Shown in pieces: positions 34,165 to 44,978 of a stretch of 64,000 nucleotides of DNA. Positions within the stretch are counted from its first letter, which is position 1. Each line of letters opens with the position of its first letter. Both the position numbers and the translations under genes were made by a program. The notes beneath the pieces are model-generated. The model had not been told where the DNA came from, did no database searches, and saw nothing but the letters and a program-made list of their open reading frames with translations. Source of the stretch: Simmondsia chinensis (taxonomy: Eukaryota > Streptophyta > Magnoliopsida > Caryophyllales > Simmondsiaceae); the NCBI GenBank assembly GCA_018398585.1, contig JAGTTD010000009.1, positions 17,365,193 through 17,429,192 of the forward strand. The letters run 5' to 3'.

Positions 34165-34568
34165 TGTAGCCCATGCATATACAATGAAGCTTAATACAAC
34201 TTTGAGAGGTCATGACTCCCTTTTCCTTCCCATCATGACTCCTAGTGAACTTACTCAAGGACATCCTCAACCCAATCAACAAGAAGACCCTCAAATTGAA
34301 ACAATGACGGGCATCAAAATCCGAACTAACGCTCCATATGGACGTGATTGGATGATATCAAACAAAAGAGACCCAATGTTATAATTTATCAGCCAAGATT
34401 CAAAAAGATCGGCCCTGCAATTTACCCTTTTGTTTTTACCAAAAAATGCAAGCCAAAATCAACTCTCCTGGAGGCCAAAAACTAGTAGCCATCGGCGGCC
34501 AAACATGGGGGAACAGCTGAGAAAGGGATGGAAAGCCCTCACGTACGTGATATTTTGAAGCAAACGAA
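34165..34568. other. Sequence left of the copia element
   Basis: It contains a 66-codon plus frame, 34184-34384, without a recognised domain. Joined to 40258 onward across the copia insertion, it gives no longer open frame that I could follow. Confidence 0.35.
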
Positions 34569-35252
34569 TGTTAGAGAATTTCCCAAAATACCAGGAACCA
34601 GGTAACCAAAAGATCTCAGGTTGGTGAGGCTATGTAATCACTTTCCTTAAGGCTTACTTCAGTATACGAAATATCCTTGGGGATACAACAACAACCAAAT
34701 ATGAAGAAGAGAATATGTAAAGGGAGAGACATAGTGAGATGAATGAGAACTACCTTTTCAAAGACTTTCACAACACTTTCATATGAATTTTTCAAGTGTT
34801 ACTTGCAATTGTATTTCATAATTTCATTTCTCAAAACATGAAGAGAGAATTCTCTTTTCTTTCTCCCTTTGAAATGAACCCCCCAAAGGACTATTTATAG
34901 TTTTTCAAGTGTCTCTTCAAGAAGAGACACATCCCTTCATGAAGGGTCACTTCCCTTTTTAATATTTCACAATTCTTGCAAGTAAACACATTTCATATGT
35001 GTTCTTTTAAAATAATAGGGGAAAATATTATAACAAAATAAGGTTCAAAAGACATCTCAAATTTATCAGAACTTTACTCTAATTCCGTAAGATCTGTGTG
35101 TCGATGCACGGGCCCTCTGTGTCGACATACAAATGGTTCTGTTGGATTTTGTGTCGACACACGGGTCCTGTGTGTCGACACACATCCTATACAAGTTCAA
35201 AACACTTAAACCAAGTATAGGACAATCACATACATTTTGAAAATACTCCAAC
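34569..35252 (-). repeat. 3' LTR of the copia element
   Basis: It contains four TGTGTCGACACA-type palindromes between about 35090 and 35190, and a TATAAATA on the minus strand near 34891. Confidence 0.88.
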
Positions 35253-35879
35253 ATTCCCCCACCGTTTTCAAAATACCATCATTAACGAATAATCAACATC
35301 TCAAATTAAAGGAGGCCTTATTGTGCATCAATGAGGGTGTCTCATGATTGAACCCCCAGCAAGTGAAGAGACCATACAGTTAATCATATTGAAAATGGTA
35401 GACCAAGCTTTGAACCATACAACCCATTTGACTAACCGACTATCCAATCACGCACAAGGCATACTCCCCGTACATACCCTACAACTCCGAGATCGACACA
35501 TTTATTGCCTTGTGTCTTGTACCCTTCGTGAGTATTTCAGGGCCAAACACTTAGTCAAAAATCACCCCTTTGAAACGGCCAAACTTCAACACTCACTAAG
35601 GCGGACCTATTGATCATGTCCCTGCGACGGGACATTCAATAAGTTCTAAAACTAGGTCCATTAAGAGCATTGGCTCATCCTCTTAGTATCTATAACGCAG
35701 GTACCAAGCACTACACACTCGGGATGGAAAAACTCTCTTTTAGTGCTTGCAGTCACACAGATGACAAGCCTCTCTCATTGAACCCGAGACCTAGCATCAT
35801 ACTAGGCGTCGAGTTGAGGGCCTATCATGGGTGGCTAAGAATGACAAGTTTCACACCATTCCTTCATTTATTTATTATC

Positions 35880-36300
35880 AAGTCTCTAGCAATGTCTTTA
35901 AATAAGAAATCTGCCAGATTCTGACTTACATTTTCAAAGTCCACAGTGATCCTCAATCTTTCATGAGTTATTTCACTTAACAATATTTGACACCGATGTG
36001 TCCGGACTTTCAGTGATACATCTCACCCTTATACATTTGAAAGTATTGCTCACTATCACAACTGATAGAAATATTCAATATTGGCTTAGGCCACAAAGGA
36101 ATCTTAAACACAAGATCCTTTAATCATTCTATTTCTTTACAAGCAGAAATCAAAGCAACAAACTCTACAACCATGGTGGATTTAATAATACGTGTCTGTT
36201 TCTTGAAACCCAAAGAGTAACACCCCCACCACTTTGTAACATTCACTCACTTTAGAAGCGTAGTCCTCCTTATCAAATATAAAACTGGCATCCAAGTATT
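35880..36300 (-). pseudogene. Copia RNase H remnant
   Basis: The minus-sense reading over several frames and stops gives LDASFIFDKEDYASKVSECY, KVVGVLLFGFQETDTYY, MVVEFVALISACKEIEWLKD and SRHIGVKYC. SQNLADFLFKDIARDLI follows. These match the copia end of pol: GYxDADW, S(T)AEAEFVAL, KSRHIGVRHH, NLADxLTKGL. At least five stops are present. Confidence 0.8.
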
Positions 36301-39212
36301 CTTCTAAATAGAAGAGTATTCATTAAAATTAACACCATAATTCATGGTCATTCCAGTACCTTATGTACCACATGCCAGTTACCTTTACTTACATAGCTAG
36401 TTGTACACACTCAGCTATCCAACAACAAAGGCTACATCTAACCTTTTTCAAATTCTAATTATACCATTGGAACATTTTCTTTTGGTTCTAAATTTTCACA
36501 CCAAATTTCAACATGTAATCAACATACATACATTCAATAAATCCTCTGATTTGGTAAACTTGCCATATGCACTTTTCAGATTCATTAACTTTCTCTTTCA
36601 AAAGGCAATATCGCTAGACTACATAGTCTCGTCATAGTATCACAATCCATGATACAAAAATATTGAACTTTGACATTTATGTTATTTGTAGTTCATTCCT
36701 TTAGAAATATACAAGTCTAAACACTATGATTTTTCTTTTCACACTCTTTTACTCTTTCAAAGTTCTAGAGTCTTTACAGGGATATACCCTCAAACGTGAT
36801 TTTCACCATAATTTATTTTAATTCACATTATCACAACGCATCTTTCAAGATCAATGAAAGGCTTGAAGTCACTTTCTATGTAGTCATGTACATTTATGTC
36901 TTAGGATATTTACTCCACCCATAATTCAGTCATACAAATATACATGCCATTTATACACATTAAAATTTATGGGTAATAAAAGAGTCATCATAATTCAGTA
37001 TTTGCATACTCTTTAAATTTGTCACGTTGATGACTAACAACATCCTAACATGTGAACATATCATCACACAAAAATCTCATTTACCATGCAACAATTGCAT
37101 GAATCTGTCACTCAATTTGAGTATTTAAAAATTCATTGTATAAAATACGCTTCATTTTAACCGACTACTCAATCATCATATACATATGCCCTTAATACGC
37201 AAGTAAGCTTTATTTCAACCGCATTAATCATTATGATAAAGTTTTTCACATGCATGCGTTTTGCATTGGAACATTGCATCCAATAAATTCGGAAAAACCC
37301 ACCAAAGATATGTGATCAGTTAGGACATTATAAATCACCATTTCCAAGTGCTTTTATACAATTTCTCTCATCATTCTTAACCTTGGACTTTAACGTGAAT
37401 TTCTTTATATCAGTCATACAAGGGATCAACATATATAAAAATTACCATACATTTCACGATCCACTGGATTCCATTCAAATTCACATTACTTTCACTCATC
37501 AAGCATTCAAACGGCATTCAATTCTTAAATAACCAAGCAGTAAAAACTCATAATCACATTTAAGTTCATGGAAATATGGACCTCATAACCACATCAACAT
37601 ATATGGTAACACAAATCATTTTTTATGATGCATTAACTTCAATTTAATGAAATCATACCTCCATGCATATAAGCATTAATCATACAGCCACATTAATGTC
37701 CATACTTGTTTCTTCATGCAAGTATTAGTTATATTAACTAACATGCATTAACATTATATCATCATTAACATGCTTATAAGATTATACTCAAACTTCTTTC
37801 ACAATCATGATCATATAAACATTGCTTTTCATGATTTTCCAAATTCGCTATTGTCCATTCCATTATAATTCCATCAGTGAACAATACATGTATGAGATTG
37901 TATCTATAACCGCCTAAACAAGAATGAATCAACATACCCATATTTATTTTCTATTATGGGCTCATCTCACATAATTATAAACATACGTCTATTAATTCTC
38001 AATATAATTATTGTTCATTTTACAAATTCATACAACCATGAATTTACTATACATAATGCACAATTTATATTTCATCTCAACCAACATAATTCTTTATGAA
38101 TTATAATCATGATTACACGAAGTGCATGGATCTATATATCACCACTTATAACAGAGCACGCATCCAATTTTGTTATTATTTTTAATAGTTTTGGAATTGT
38201 TTTGGCGTTCGGTTTCAACAACCATGCTAAACAAGGATTTCCCTTTCTTAGCATCGCCTCAATGTTTGGTTTCAACAACCATCCAAAACACGAAATTTCA
38301 TATATTCAATTTTATAACAAGCATGTATTTACAATTTGCTTATTAAAATTGTCACCACCTTAATAAAATGTAATAAATTTCCACATTTATATAAGTAGTT
38401 TTTGACCGCAATGGTGTTTGTCAGTTTCTACAATACAAACATGATACATTACATATATATAACTATATATGTAAATCTCTTCTCATAATATGCATATTTG
38501 AGTGCACGCACATCAATGGCAAAATACATATTAATGAAATGCTTTGCCAAAAGATGCATAAATTAACATTGGGAACAGTGGCTAATTGCCTTTTGCGTGT
38601 TTTCTGAGGACACGGTTACGAACTGAACAACGCCAGCTATAATTAGAAATGCATGCTATTCATTTGAAGCAAATAACAATCCTTTTCCCTGTTGCGTTTA
38701 TTAATATATGTATTTTTTAATTGTAATTAAACATCCGCAACATATGTAACAATAACAGTATGACAATTTGCAATGTCATAATATAATATAATTTTATCAA
38801 AATTCATGAGTGATTGAAAAGCAATTTGACCAAATATTCATAATACAAACCACCAAGTTAAACAAATCATGAGTTCTTAACTTTGGTTTTCATTTCACAT
38901 ATAAACTCCATTAAATGCAAATCAATTCACAAGAATCTCGTGATTTCATCCCGAACCAAATATTTACATTTCTTTAATTAATCAACAATGCCTCAAATCA
39001 CATTGTTCTTAAGTTACATGATGTTAAGCAATCCGGGGTCATTGCATCTTTATGTTAACATTACATGTTGATAAAACACCATCATTGGATCAAAGTTTTA
39101 TTTATGATTGAAACCCTCAATCAAAATTCATGATACTAACACATCTAAACAATGCCTAAAAATCATAGGTTCTTGATTTTGGTTATAATACCATATGCAA
39201 AATTAATCGTGT
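36301..39212. other. AT-rich copia interior, no coding
   Basis: 2.9 kb of AT-rich sequence with many ATATAT and ACATTA words and no open frame over 96 codons. No gag, integrase or RT motif is found. It may be heavily mutated pol or replaced sequence. Confidence 0.5.
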
Positions 39213-39229
39213 GCACAATCAATAATGCA

Positions 39230-39349
39230 ACAACAACAACAGTCTCAGTGCCTCGCGGCTCCCGCAGTAAGCAGGGTCTGGGAGGGGTGGATGTACGTAG
39301 CCTTACCCCTTCCGAGAGGAAAGGAGGCTGTTTCCAAGGACCCCCAACC
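39230..39349 (-). mobile_element. Au-family SINE, 5'-truncated
   Basis: On the minus strand it reads GGAAACAGCC ... GGGGTAAGGCTACGTACATC ... CAGACCCTGC ... GCGGGAGCC and ends in a (TTG)n tail, the hallmark 3' half of plant Au SINEs. It lacks the tRNA-like A and B boxes. A perfect 17-bp duplication, GCACAATCAATAATGCA, flanks it at 39213-39229 and 39350-39366, so this is a bona fide retroposition event into the copia interior. Confidence 0.93.
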
Positions 39350-39578
39350 GCACAATCAATAATGCACATAAAACAAATTTTCATTCATCTTATTGTATCA
39401 TGGTTTCATGACTTTCAAAATTGAATAACATACCTTGATCCATAGCAATTTATATAATAGAAGGATCCAAGAAGACATCTTCTTTCTCTCCTATTCATTT
39501 TCTCCAATGTCACATATTTCGCCATCAAATCTCACAAAGTGAAGAAGCCATTTTCAATTAAAGAAATTAAGCCTTAAG

Positions 39579-40257
39579 ATTGTTAGAGAATTTCCCAAAA
39601 TACCGGGAACCGGGTAACCAAAAGATCTTAAGTTGGTGAGGCTATGTAATCACTGTCCTTGAAGCTTATTTAGGTATACGAAATATCATCGGAGATGCAA
39701 CAATAACCAAATATGAAGAAGAGAATACGTAAAGGGAGAGACATAGTGAGATGAATGAGAACGACCTAGACTTTTACAACACTTTCATATGAATTTTTCA
39801 AGTGTTACTTGCAATTGTATTTCATAATGTCATTTCTCAAAACATGAAAGAGAATTCTCTTTTCTTCCTCCCTTTCAAATGAACCCCCTAAAGGGCTATT
39901 TGTAGTTTTTCAAGCGTCTCTTCAAGAAGGTACACATCCCTTCATGAAGGGTCACTTCCCTTTTTAATATTTCACAATTCTTACAAGTAAACACATTTCA
40001 TATGTGTTCTCTTAAATAATACGGAAAAATAATATAAGAAAATAAGGTTCAAAAGACGTCCCAAACTTATCAAAACGTTACTATAATCCTGTAAGATCTG
40101 TGTGTCAACGCACGGGCCCTATGTGTCGACATACGAATGGTTCTGTTGCATTGTGTGTCGACACACGGGCCCTGTGTGTCGACACACATCCCATACAAGT
40201 TCAAAACACTTAAACCAAGTATGGTAAAATCACATACATTTTGAAAATACACCAACA
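39579..40257 (-). repeat. 5' LTR of the copia element
   Basis: It matches 34569-35252 throughout. The TGTGTCGACACA palindrome cluster is at about 40096-40190. No tRNA-Met-type PBS is recognisable at its inner edge (CTTAAGGCTTAATT in minus sense). Confidence 0.88.
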
Positions 40258-41839
40258 AAGAACACCAGCACAAAGACAGAGCTTTGATCGGCTGTACAGA
40301 CCAGCAGCATGGGCTCCAGCAGCTCCAGCCTCGGAGATTGAAGGGCGGTTGTCTGTGCACGTGCCTCCATGCGCACCTCTAAGAGCAGGGGGCACTGTTC
40401 ATGACCCCTTGCTTATTCTGCAGAAGGCACTTCCCCTTGAAAAAGGGAATAAATAACCACCTTTTCCTTTCGATCTATGGAAGTTTAGGACTTCGTGGCG
40501 ATAACTGTGGATGGTATGAGGTCTCAGTCTGTTACCTCTTCTTTTGATGACACTAGTGGTACTTGCTAGGATGATAGCATCCAAAATACAAGAAGGCTTG
40601 GAAAGAATTTAGAGTCTTGTGTGCTGTTAAACTGAGAGAAATGTAACGCAGCCTTTCATTTAGCCCAAAAGTACTTCTGTTGAAAAAGAATTCTTAGATG
40701 CTGGTATTACTTAGACTAAAAACATGAAAAACATTTTAAAAAATAGCTACATCTGACCTTTAGACATATACTCTTGTCCAACTCTCATACCCAAGTCTTG
40801 GTTAATTGGGTGGATGCCCCTCTTTAAGGATCAATATCCTTTGTTCACCTTGGCTGTTTTGGACAAGGCCTGTGTGCAGTTCTTATACATAGGAACCGTG
40901 GAATATTTAATGAGCTTTGAACTAACTGCTATATTATGTGAGCGCGTGACATGTTATATAATGTCTAGAAAACATTGCTTCCTGGAAACTAAGACTTGGT
41001 CTTGTTTGGCTGGGGAGGAGGTTAGGCGTGGCTGTGGTTGTTTGCAATAGAGAAGGTCGTTAGTCTCATTGCATCAGTAATATTTTGGTTCGTCCGAGAG
41101 AGGAACAAAAGCAATTACGAAGACCAAGGATCCCTTTGTAGGGCATCAGAGACTTGTAGGCATGGAATCAAATTCCCATTCACAGTTGCATTGTTGTGCT
41201 GTGAATGCGGCATATTGTGGGCCTTACAGAATAGATCATAGCAATCCATTTGGTGTTTTGGAGAACTCAATTTGTTTTGAAACCTTATGTTTCCATCAAT
41301 TTGAGTGGGCAATCATTACATTTTGTATCCCTTCGACAATCTCTGAACATTTTATATTATAAATTGCATGTAATATAAATGCTTTATTGAAGTCATTACA
41401 AAAATAGTATTTAACGGCCAAATGTGTAATGATTAGCTCAAAATCTATTAAGAATGGCCTCCATGTTGCACAATGACTTTTATGCTTGTGGGTAGAACTC
41501 GTATTGTGCTCAGGTAAAAGAGGCTACAAGGATGCTTCCCAAAGAAAACCCAGCCTTTCGGCAATAAATTAGCTCTTTTCCCTGATAAAGAAGAATAAGT
41601 TAGTATATTCCTGAATTGTATGAAACTTTTTTGCATCTGATTGCGTATGCTTCTTTCATCTTTACCTTTTTATGCATATGGCCTCTTGACTCATTGTCAT
41701 CTTTTGCGAAGGTAAGGATTATATTTTGAGGGAGGAGAAAATTATTTCTTTAACCACTATCAAGTGGGAATGCATTAGTAGCTACTGATAAGAGTATTTT
41801 CTCTCTGTTGCTCATGCTTTTTTCTTAAGGTTTTGTTTG
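40258..41839. other. Intron sequence right of the copia element
   Basis: A 71-codon plus frame ending at 40456 (SFDRLYRPAAWAPAAPASEI...) is GC-richer than its neighbours but matches nothing I know. Its end, AGAGCAGGGGGCAC followed by TGTTCATGACC at 40399, resembles a polypurine tract and LTR start. It could be a retroelement end. The rest shows only short frames. Confidence 0.35.
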
Positions 41840-42575
41840 GCACATGGAATTAGAATTGGATTGTGGAATTACAATTCAAATTCCAATTTTAATGGAATTG
41901 GAATTAGAGAAGAATTGAAATCCTATTATTTGGCTAATCAAAAGAATTGGAAGTTGCAATTATATTCTTTAACTAATCATCTCGAGTTCTATTCAATCGA
42001 GTTAGATCATTCCGGACTTCGGGTCAACTAGGGTCAGTTTTCAGTCATATTGGATCATTATGGATTCGAGCCATTTCGAGTTTCAGGCCAACTTCGGTCA
42101 GTTTTAGTTATATCGAATAATATCGTGCTCAAGTCATATCGAAAATTTGGAGTAATTAGATGGGTTCGTTCTAGGATTCAGGTTGGCATGGATCGAGTTT
42201 GAATCATATTTGTGTTTCAGGTCAATTACGTTATGTTATTTTGGTTTTGGACTAGCTCGGTTGGATCTCGTTCGAGTCAGGCTCGAGTTGAGTAGGGTCA
42301 TTTTAGGTTTGAGTCATCTCGAATATTGGATCTATTGGTTTGGGTATTTCTAACCTTGAGTTCGGGTCAGGTTCAGGTCGAGCCAAATCAATTCGGGTTC
42401 GATTCATTTAAGTTGGATCATTGTGAGTTCGGGTCAAATTTAGGTCGGTTGGGGGATTCTATTTCAAATAATCTTGGGTTTCGGGTTAATTGATTTGAAT
42501 CGTTTTAGTTTCTAGGTTAGTAGAGTCAATGTGGAATTACAATTTCTTTCCCACACACCAAGGAATAAGTATATA
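41840..42575. mobile_element. Probable MITE-like element with GGTCA/TCGAG-rich interior
   Basis: The left end, TTTGGCACATGGAATTAGAA, is partly mirrored by the right end, TACAATTTCTTTCCCACACA (about 42537-42556). Both carry a TGGAATTACAATT stretch. The interior is unusually rich in GGGTCAGGTTCAGGTCGAG-like words, as in subterminal repeats of hAT-like MITEs. Exact ends and target duplication were not established. Confidence 0.4.
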
Positions 42576-42772
42576 TAATTTTTGGTTAAAACCCAATTTC
42601 ATAAAGTTAAACAGTGGCATTATAATGTCAATTCATGACTAACCAATAAAATCGAAAATCTGAACCCCATTTCCAGGTACTGATTGCATATTCCTTTATA
42701 TATGTTTGTCAATATTTCTGAGTGATGTTTATCCAAATTTTTTCTCAAATATTCCTTTATATATGTTTGCAG

Positions 42773-42886
42773 GATGTTGTAAAGGACAGGATAGAGTACT
42801 GCTTAAGCCATGTAGCTGGCCAGTAGGATGGGTGCGTTGTTTGCAAGGGAACTGGCAGGTGTAAGCTCAAAGGGCATGGTGAATAG
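42773..42886 (+). CDS. SIRB: SirB-like terminal exon with an in-frame TAG before the Cys motif
   Basis: After the acceptor TTTGCAG the frame reads DVVKDRIEYCLSHVAGQ, then TAG at 42824-42826. It then continues in the same frame as DGCVVCKGTGRCKLKGHGE to a second TAG at 42884-42886. The part after the first stop carries C-x2-C-x5-C. In plant SirB proteins a cysteine cluster at this position binds an iron-sulfur cluster (family knowledge), so the conserved product would be expected to run through the first stop. As written, translation ends 17 residues into this exon and loses the motif. It may be a premature stop in a decaying allele or gene copy, a sequencing error, or a real lineage-specific C-terminus. 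A 20-bp direct repeat, 42689-42708 and 42750-42769, duplicates the sequence leading into the acceptor. Confidence 0.7.
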
Positions 42887-43260
42887 CCAGATTCTCTAAT
42901 TTAATATATTTTAGGCTAATTGCTGTGCAGTTGTTCAATATATCAGCATAAATTTCCCACTGTTATATATGAACGTACTGTTAGGGAAACAACATTTTCA
43001 AAAGCTTAAGCTGATAAGTGAAGGCGTAGGAATAGTTTTATACTCTAACATGCTCCCTCGCGTGAATGCCAATTAGGCTTGAAGTGTGGATATTACACAG
43101 GTCTACCTTATACCTTATACTTAAATTGTTTTTAATATTAAAAGTGGAAGTTGTTGAGATTCGAACTTGTGACCTCTTGCTAAACTTTCTCAGGGAACCA
43201 ACTTTCTCAAAAGCTTAAGCTGATGGGTGAAGGCTCAGGAATAGTTTTATACTCTTAACA
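42887..43260. repeat. Direct repeats around a tRNA-like B-box sequence
   Basis: AAAAGCTTAAGCTGATRRGTGAAGG followed by ATAGTTTTATACTCT occurs at about 42998-43047 and again at 43210-43255. Between them, AGATTCGAACTTGTGACCTC near 43160 is the reverse of a pol III B box (GGTCACAAGTTCGAATCT). This may be a SINE on the minus strand, but ends and tail are unclear. 42887-42980 is presumably 3' UTR of the SirB-like gene. Confidence 0.4.
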
Positions 43261-43881
43261 CGTACTAGACATTTTGTTCTTTGTTTATGAAGGTTATGTT
43301 TCACATGAGCTGTTAGCCATTGGCTATTGTTAGGTATTAGCATCTAACTGATTGATCAATTGTTTGCTGTTGGCTAATAACTAGAATAAGTAGATATAAG
43401 TGAGTCTTAAAATTAGCTGTTTAGTTTTTTAATGTAAATTACGTATAAAAACATTTATAAATAAATTATAGAGTTAATAAAATAGTACAATTTAACTTTT
43501 TTTTTTTTTAAATCAATTGGGTTGCACATTTATAAATTAGGTATTGTAGTTGTATAGATAAACTTGTTTTTAATAAACGTATGGATTAACTAATATTATG
43601 TGAATTCTAATAATTAGAGCATTTTTTTTTAATCAACCTAGCAATTAAAATATTGATAATAGTAAAATTGAGTTTAGTTTTTAAATTAATTAATTTTAGT
43701 ATTTGAAATTGAGCTCAATTCCACCAATAAAAGTAAGTTAATACTTTAAGAAAAATAATGTGAGTAGGTTATATATTATAAAAATAAATGAACAATGTAT
43801 TTCTGATGTACGTCTTTAAAAAATAATAGAAAAGTATATTAGTAACTTGATATGTAAAAAGCTAAATTCTAAACTCTATGG

Positions 43882-44205
43882 CTATGTTTGGTAAGTAATT
43901 TTTCATAGTGTTTTATAGTTTTTAGCTTTTTAATTAGTTAAATAACTAATAGTACGCTTGGTAAAAATTTTGTTGTTACCATTTTTATAGCTTTTGAAAA
44001 GTAGCTTTTCAAAAGCTAAACAAATTAGCTTTAAGTTGTTTAAACTCTATGTAATTATATTCTATTTATTATTTTACAATAATTCATCAACTTTAATATC
44101 TAATTTTACTAAACATATGACCCATCAGCTAATAGCTGACAGCTAACCAATCATCTAACAGTTAAATGCTAAATGCTAACAGCTAACGGTTATAGTCAAA
44201 CATAG
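43882..44205. mobile_element. hAT-type MITE
   Basis: Ends CTATGTTTGG and CAAACATAG are inverted. The flanking octamers CTCTATGG and CATATAGC match only partly. The interior has AGCTAACAGCTAA-type repeats, and a reverse-complementary related stretch lies at 43300-43390. It is non-coding. Confidence 0.55.
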
Positions 44206-44374
44206 CATATAGCTTTTCCAAAGCTATCATGAATAATTCTTAAAAAGTTCTAAACAATTAAAAGCTATTAGAAACGCCAATTTATAATTTTTTAACAAAT
44301 ATAGTTTTTATCTGTTTGACTAATCAAATAATTAGAAGTTATGAAACAACTATTCTCGAACACAGTTAGAAATA

Positions 44375-44810
44375 TTGTTGATGGAGCCTTATCCTTGGGG
44401 CTCTCAAGCTCGGCTCCCTTCGAGCTTGAGTGGAGCTGAGCCAGCTCGTTTAGCTTATCAAGTTGAGCCCAAGCCTAGTGAAGCTCGAGCTCGTAAGCTC
44501 GCGAGTCTAAAAAGTTTTTTTTTTTTTAATATAATATTTTTGATTAATGAAGCCAAATTTGAGCTTAAATGAGACAAGCCTGAGCTCAAACAATGGGCTT
44601 AAGCGAATCAAAATATTGCAAGCTTAATTTGAGGCCCCCGAGCTTAGATCAAGCCGAGCCGAACCCGAGCTTTTAACGAGTTGAGCTCGAGCTAACTTTC
44701 TGAAATCAGCGAGCTTTGAGCCGAGCCCGAGGTGAGATTAATGCAAATGAGCCAAGCCTCGAACCTGGCATGGTTGGACTCAGCTCGGCTTAAATGCACC
44801 CCTACTCGTG
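44375..44810. mobile_element. MITE with GAGCTCGAGC-type internal repeats
   Basis: Dense GAGCTCGAGC, GAGCCGAGC and AAGCTCG words end in TGCACCCCTAC (44792-44805), the usual plant hAT-like TIR of this repeat class. The left end was not located exactly. A poly(T) tract interrupts at 44514-44527. Confidence 0.55.
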
Positions 44811-44834
44811 ACCACTTGATCCATTGACTCTCCT

Positions 44835-44978
44835 GTAATTCAGTGGTCGCTTCTCATCATGTTGGTGGAGGGATCTTGTGGCCGAAAGCACTCTCTGCCT
44901 TACATTGTAATTCAGTGGTCGCCTCTCATCATGTTGGTGGAGAGATCTTGTGGCCGAAAGCACTCTCTGCCTTACATT
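44835..44978 (+). repeat. 72-bp perfect-phase tandem duplication
   Basis: Two adjacent units, 44835-44906 and 44907-44978, each begin GTAATTCAGTGGTCGC. They differ at only a couple of bases. Confidence 0.9.

Larger units (their letters stand above)
34569..40257 (-). mobile_element. Ty1/copia-type LTR element, coding region largely lost
   Basis: Two LTRs of about 680 bp, 34569-35252 and 39579-40257, share ends TGTTAG...CCAACA. Flanks ACGAA (34564-34568) and AAGAA (40258-40262) are a 4/5 target duplication. A purine tract, GGTGGGGGAA in minus sense, directly abuts the inner end of the left LTR. That fixes the orientation as minus. The only coding remnant is a copia RNase H at 35880-36300. The remaining interior (36300-39578) is AT-rich and not recognisable. 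An Au SINE is inserted at 39230-39349. Confidence 0.85.
1201..42772 (+). other. 41.6-kb transposon-filled intron of the SirB-like gene
   Basis: The interval starts GTATTC and ends in TATATGTTTGCAG, a standard GT-AG intron of 41,572 bp between two phase-0 exons that read on without a break. Within it I find no other host exon. It contains the gypsy nest 2302-18090, a long inverted repeat, two LINE remnants, a second gypsy nest, a hAT-like element, a possible solo LTR and a copia element. Stretches not assigned to an element (1201-2301, 18096-18284, 34165-34568, 40258-41840) contain only short open frames and simple sequence. Most large coding remnants are antisense to the host gene. Confidence 0.65.

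Noticed and set aside
35090..35190. Regularly spaced palindromes considered as a CRISPR-like array
   Set aside because: Only four short units, present in both LTRs of a plant retrotransposon. There is no array of repeats and unique spacers.
40241..40456. 71-codon plus frame, GC-rich (LYRPAAWAPAAPASEIEG), considered as a host exon
   Set aside because: No splice sites in a compatible phase with 1200 or 42773 and no family match. Adjacent PPT-like and LTR-like sequence suggests retroelement origin.
43140..43180. tRNA gene suggested by a reversed B-box sequence
   Set aside because: No cloverleaf or A box at correct spacing could be folded. At best it is a SINE remnant.
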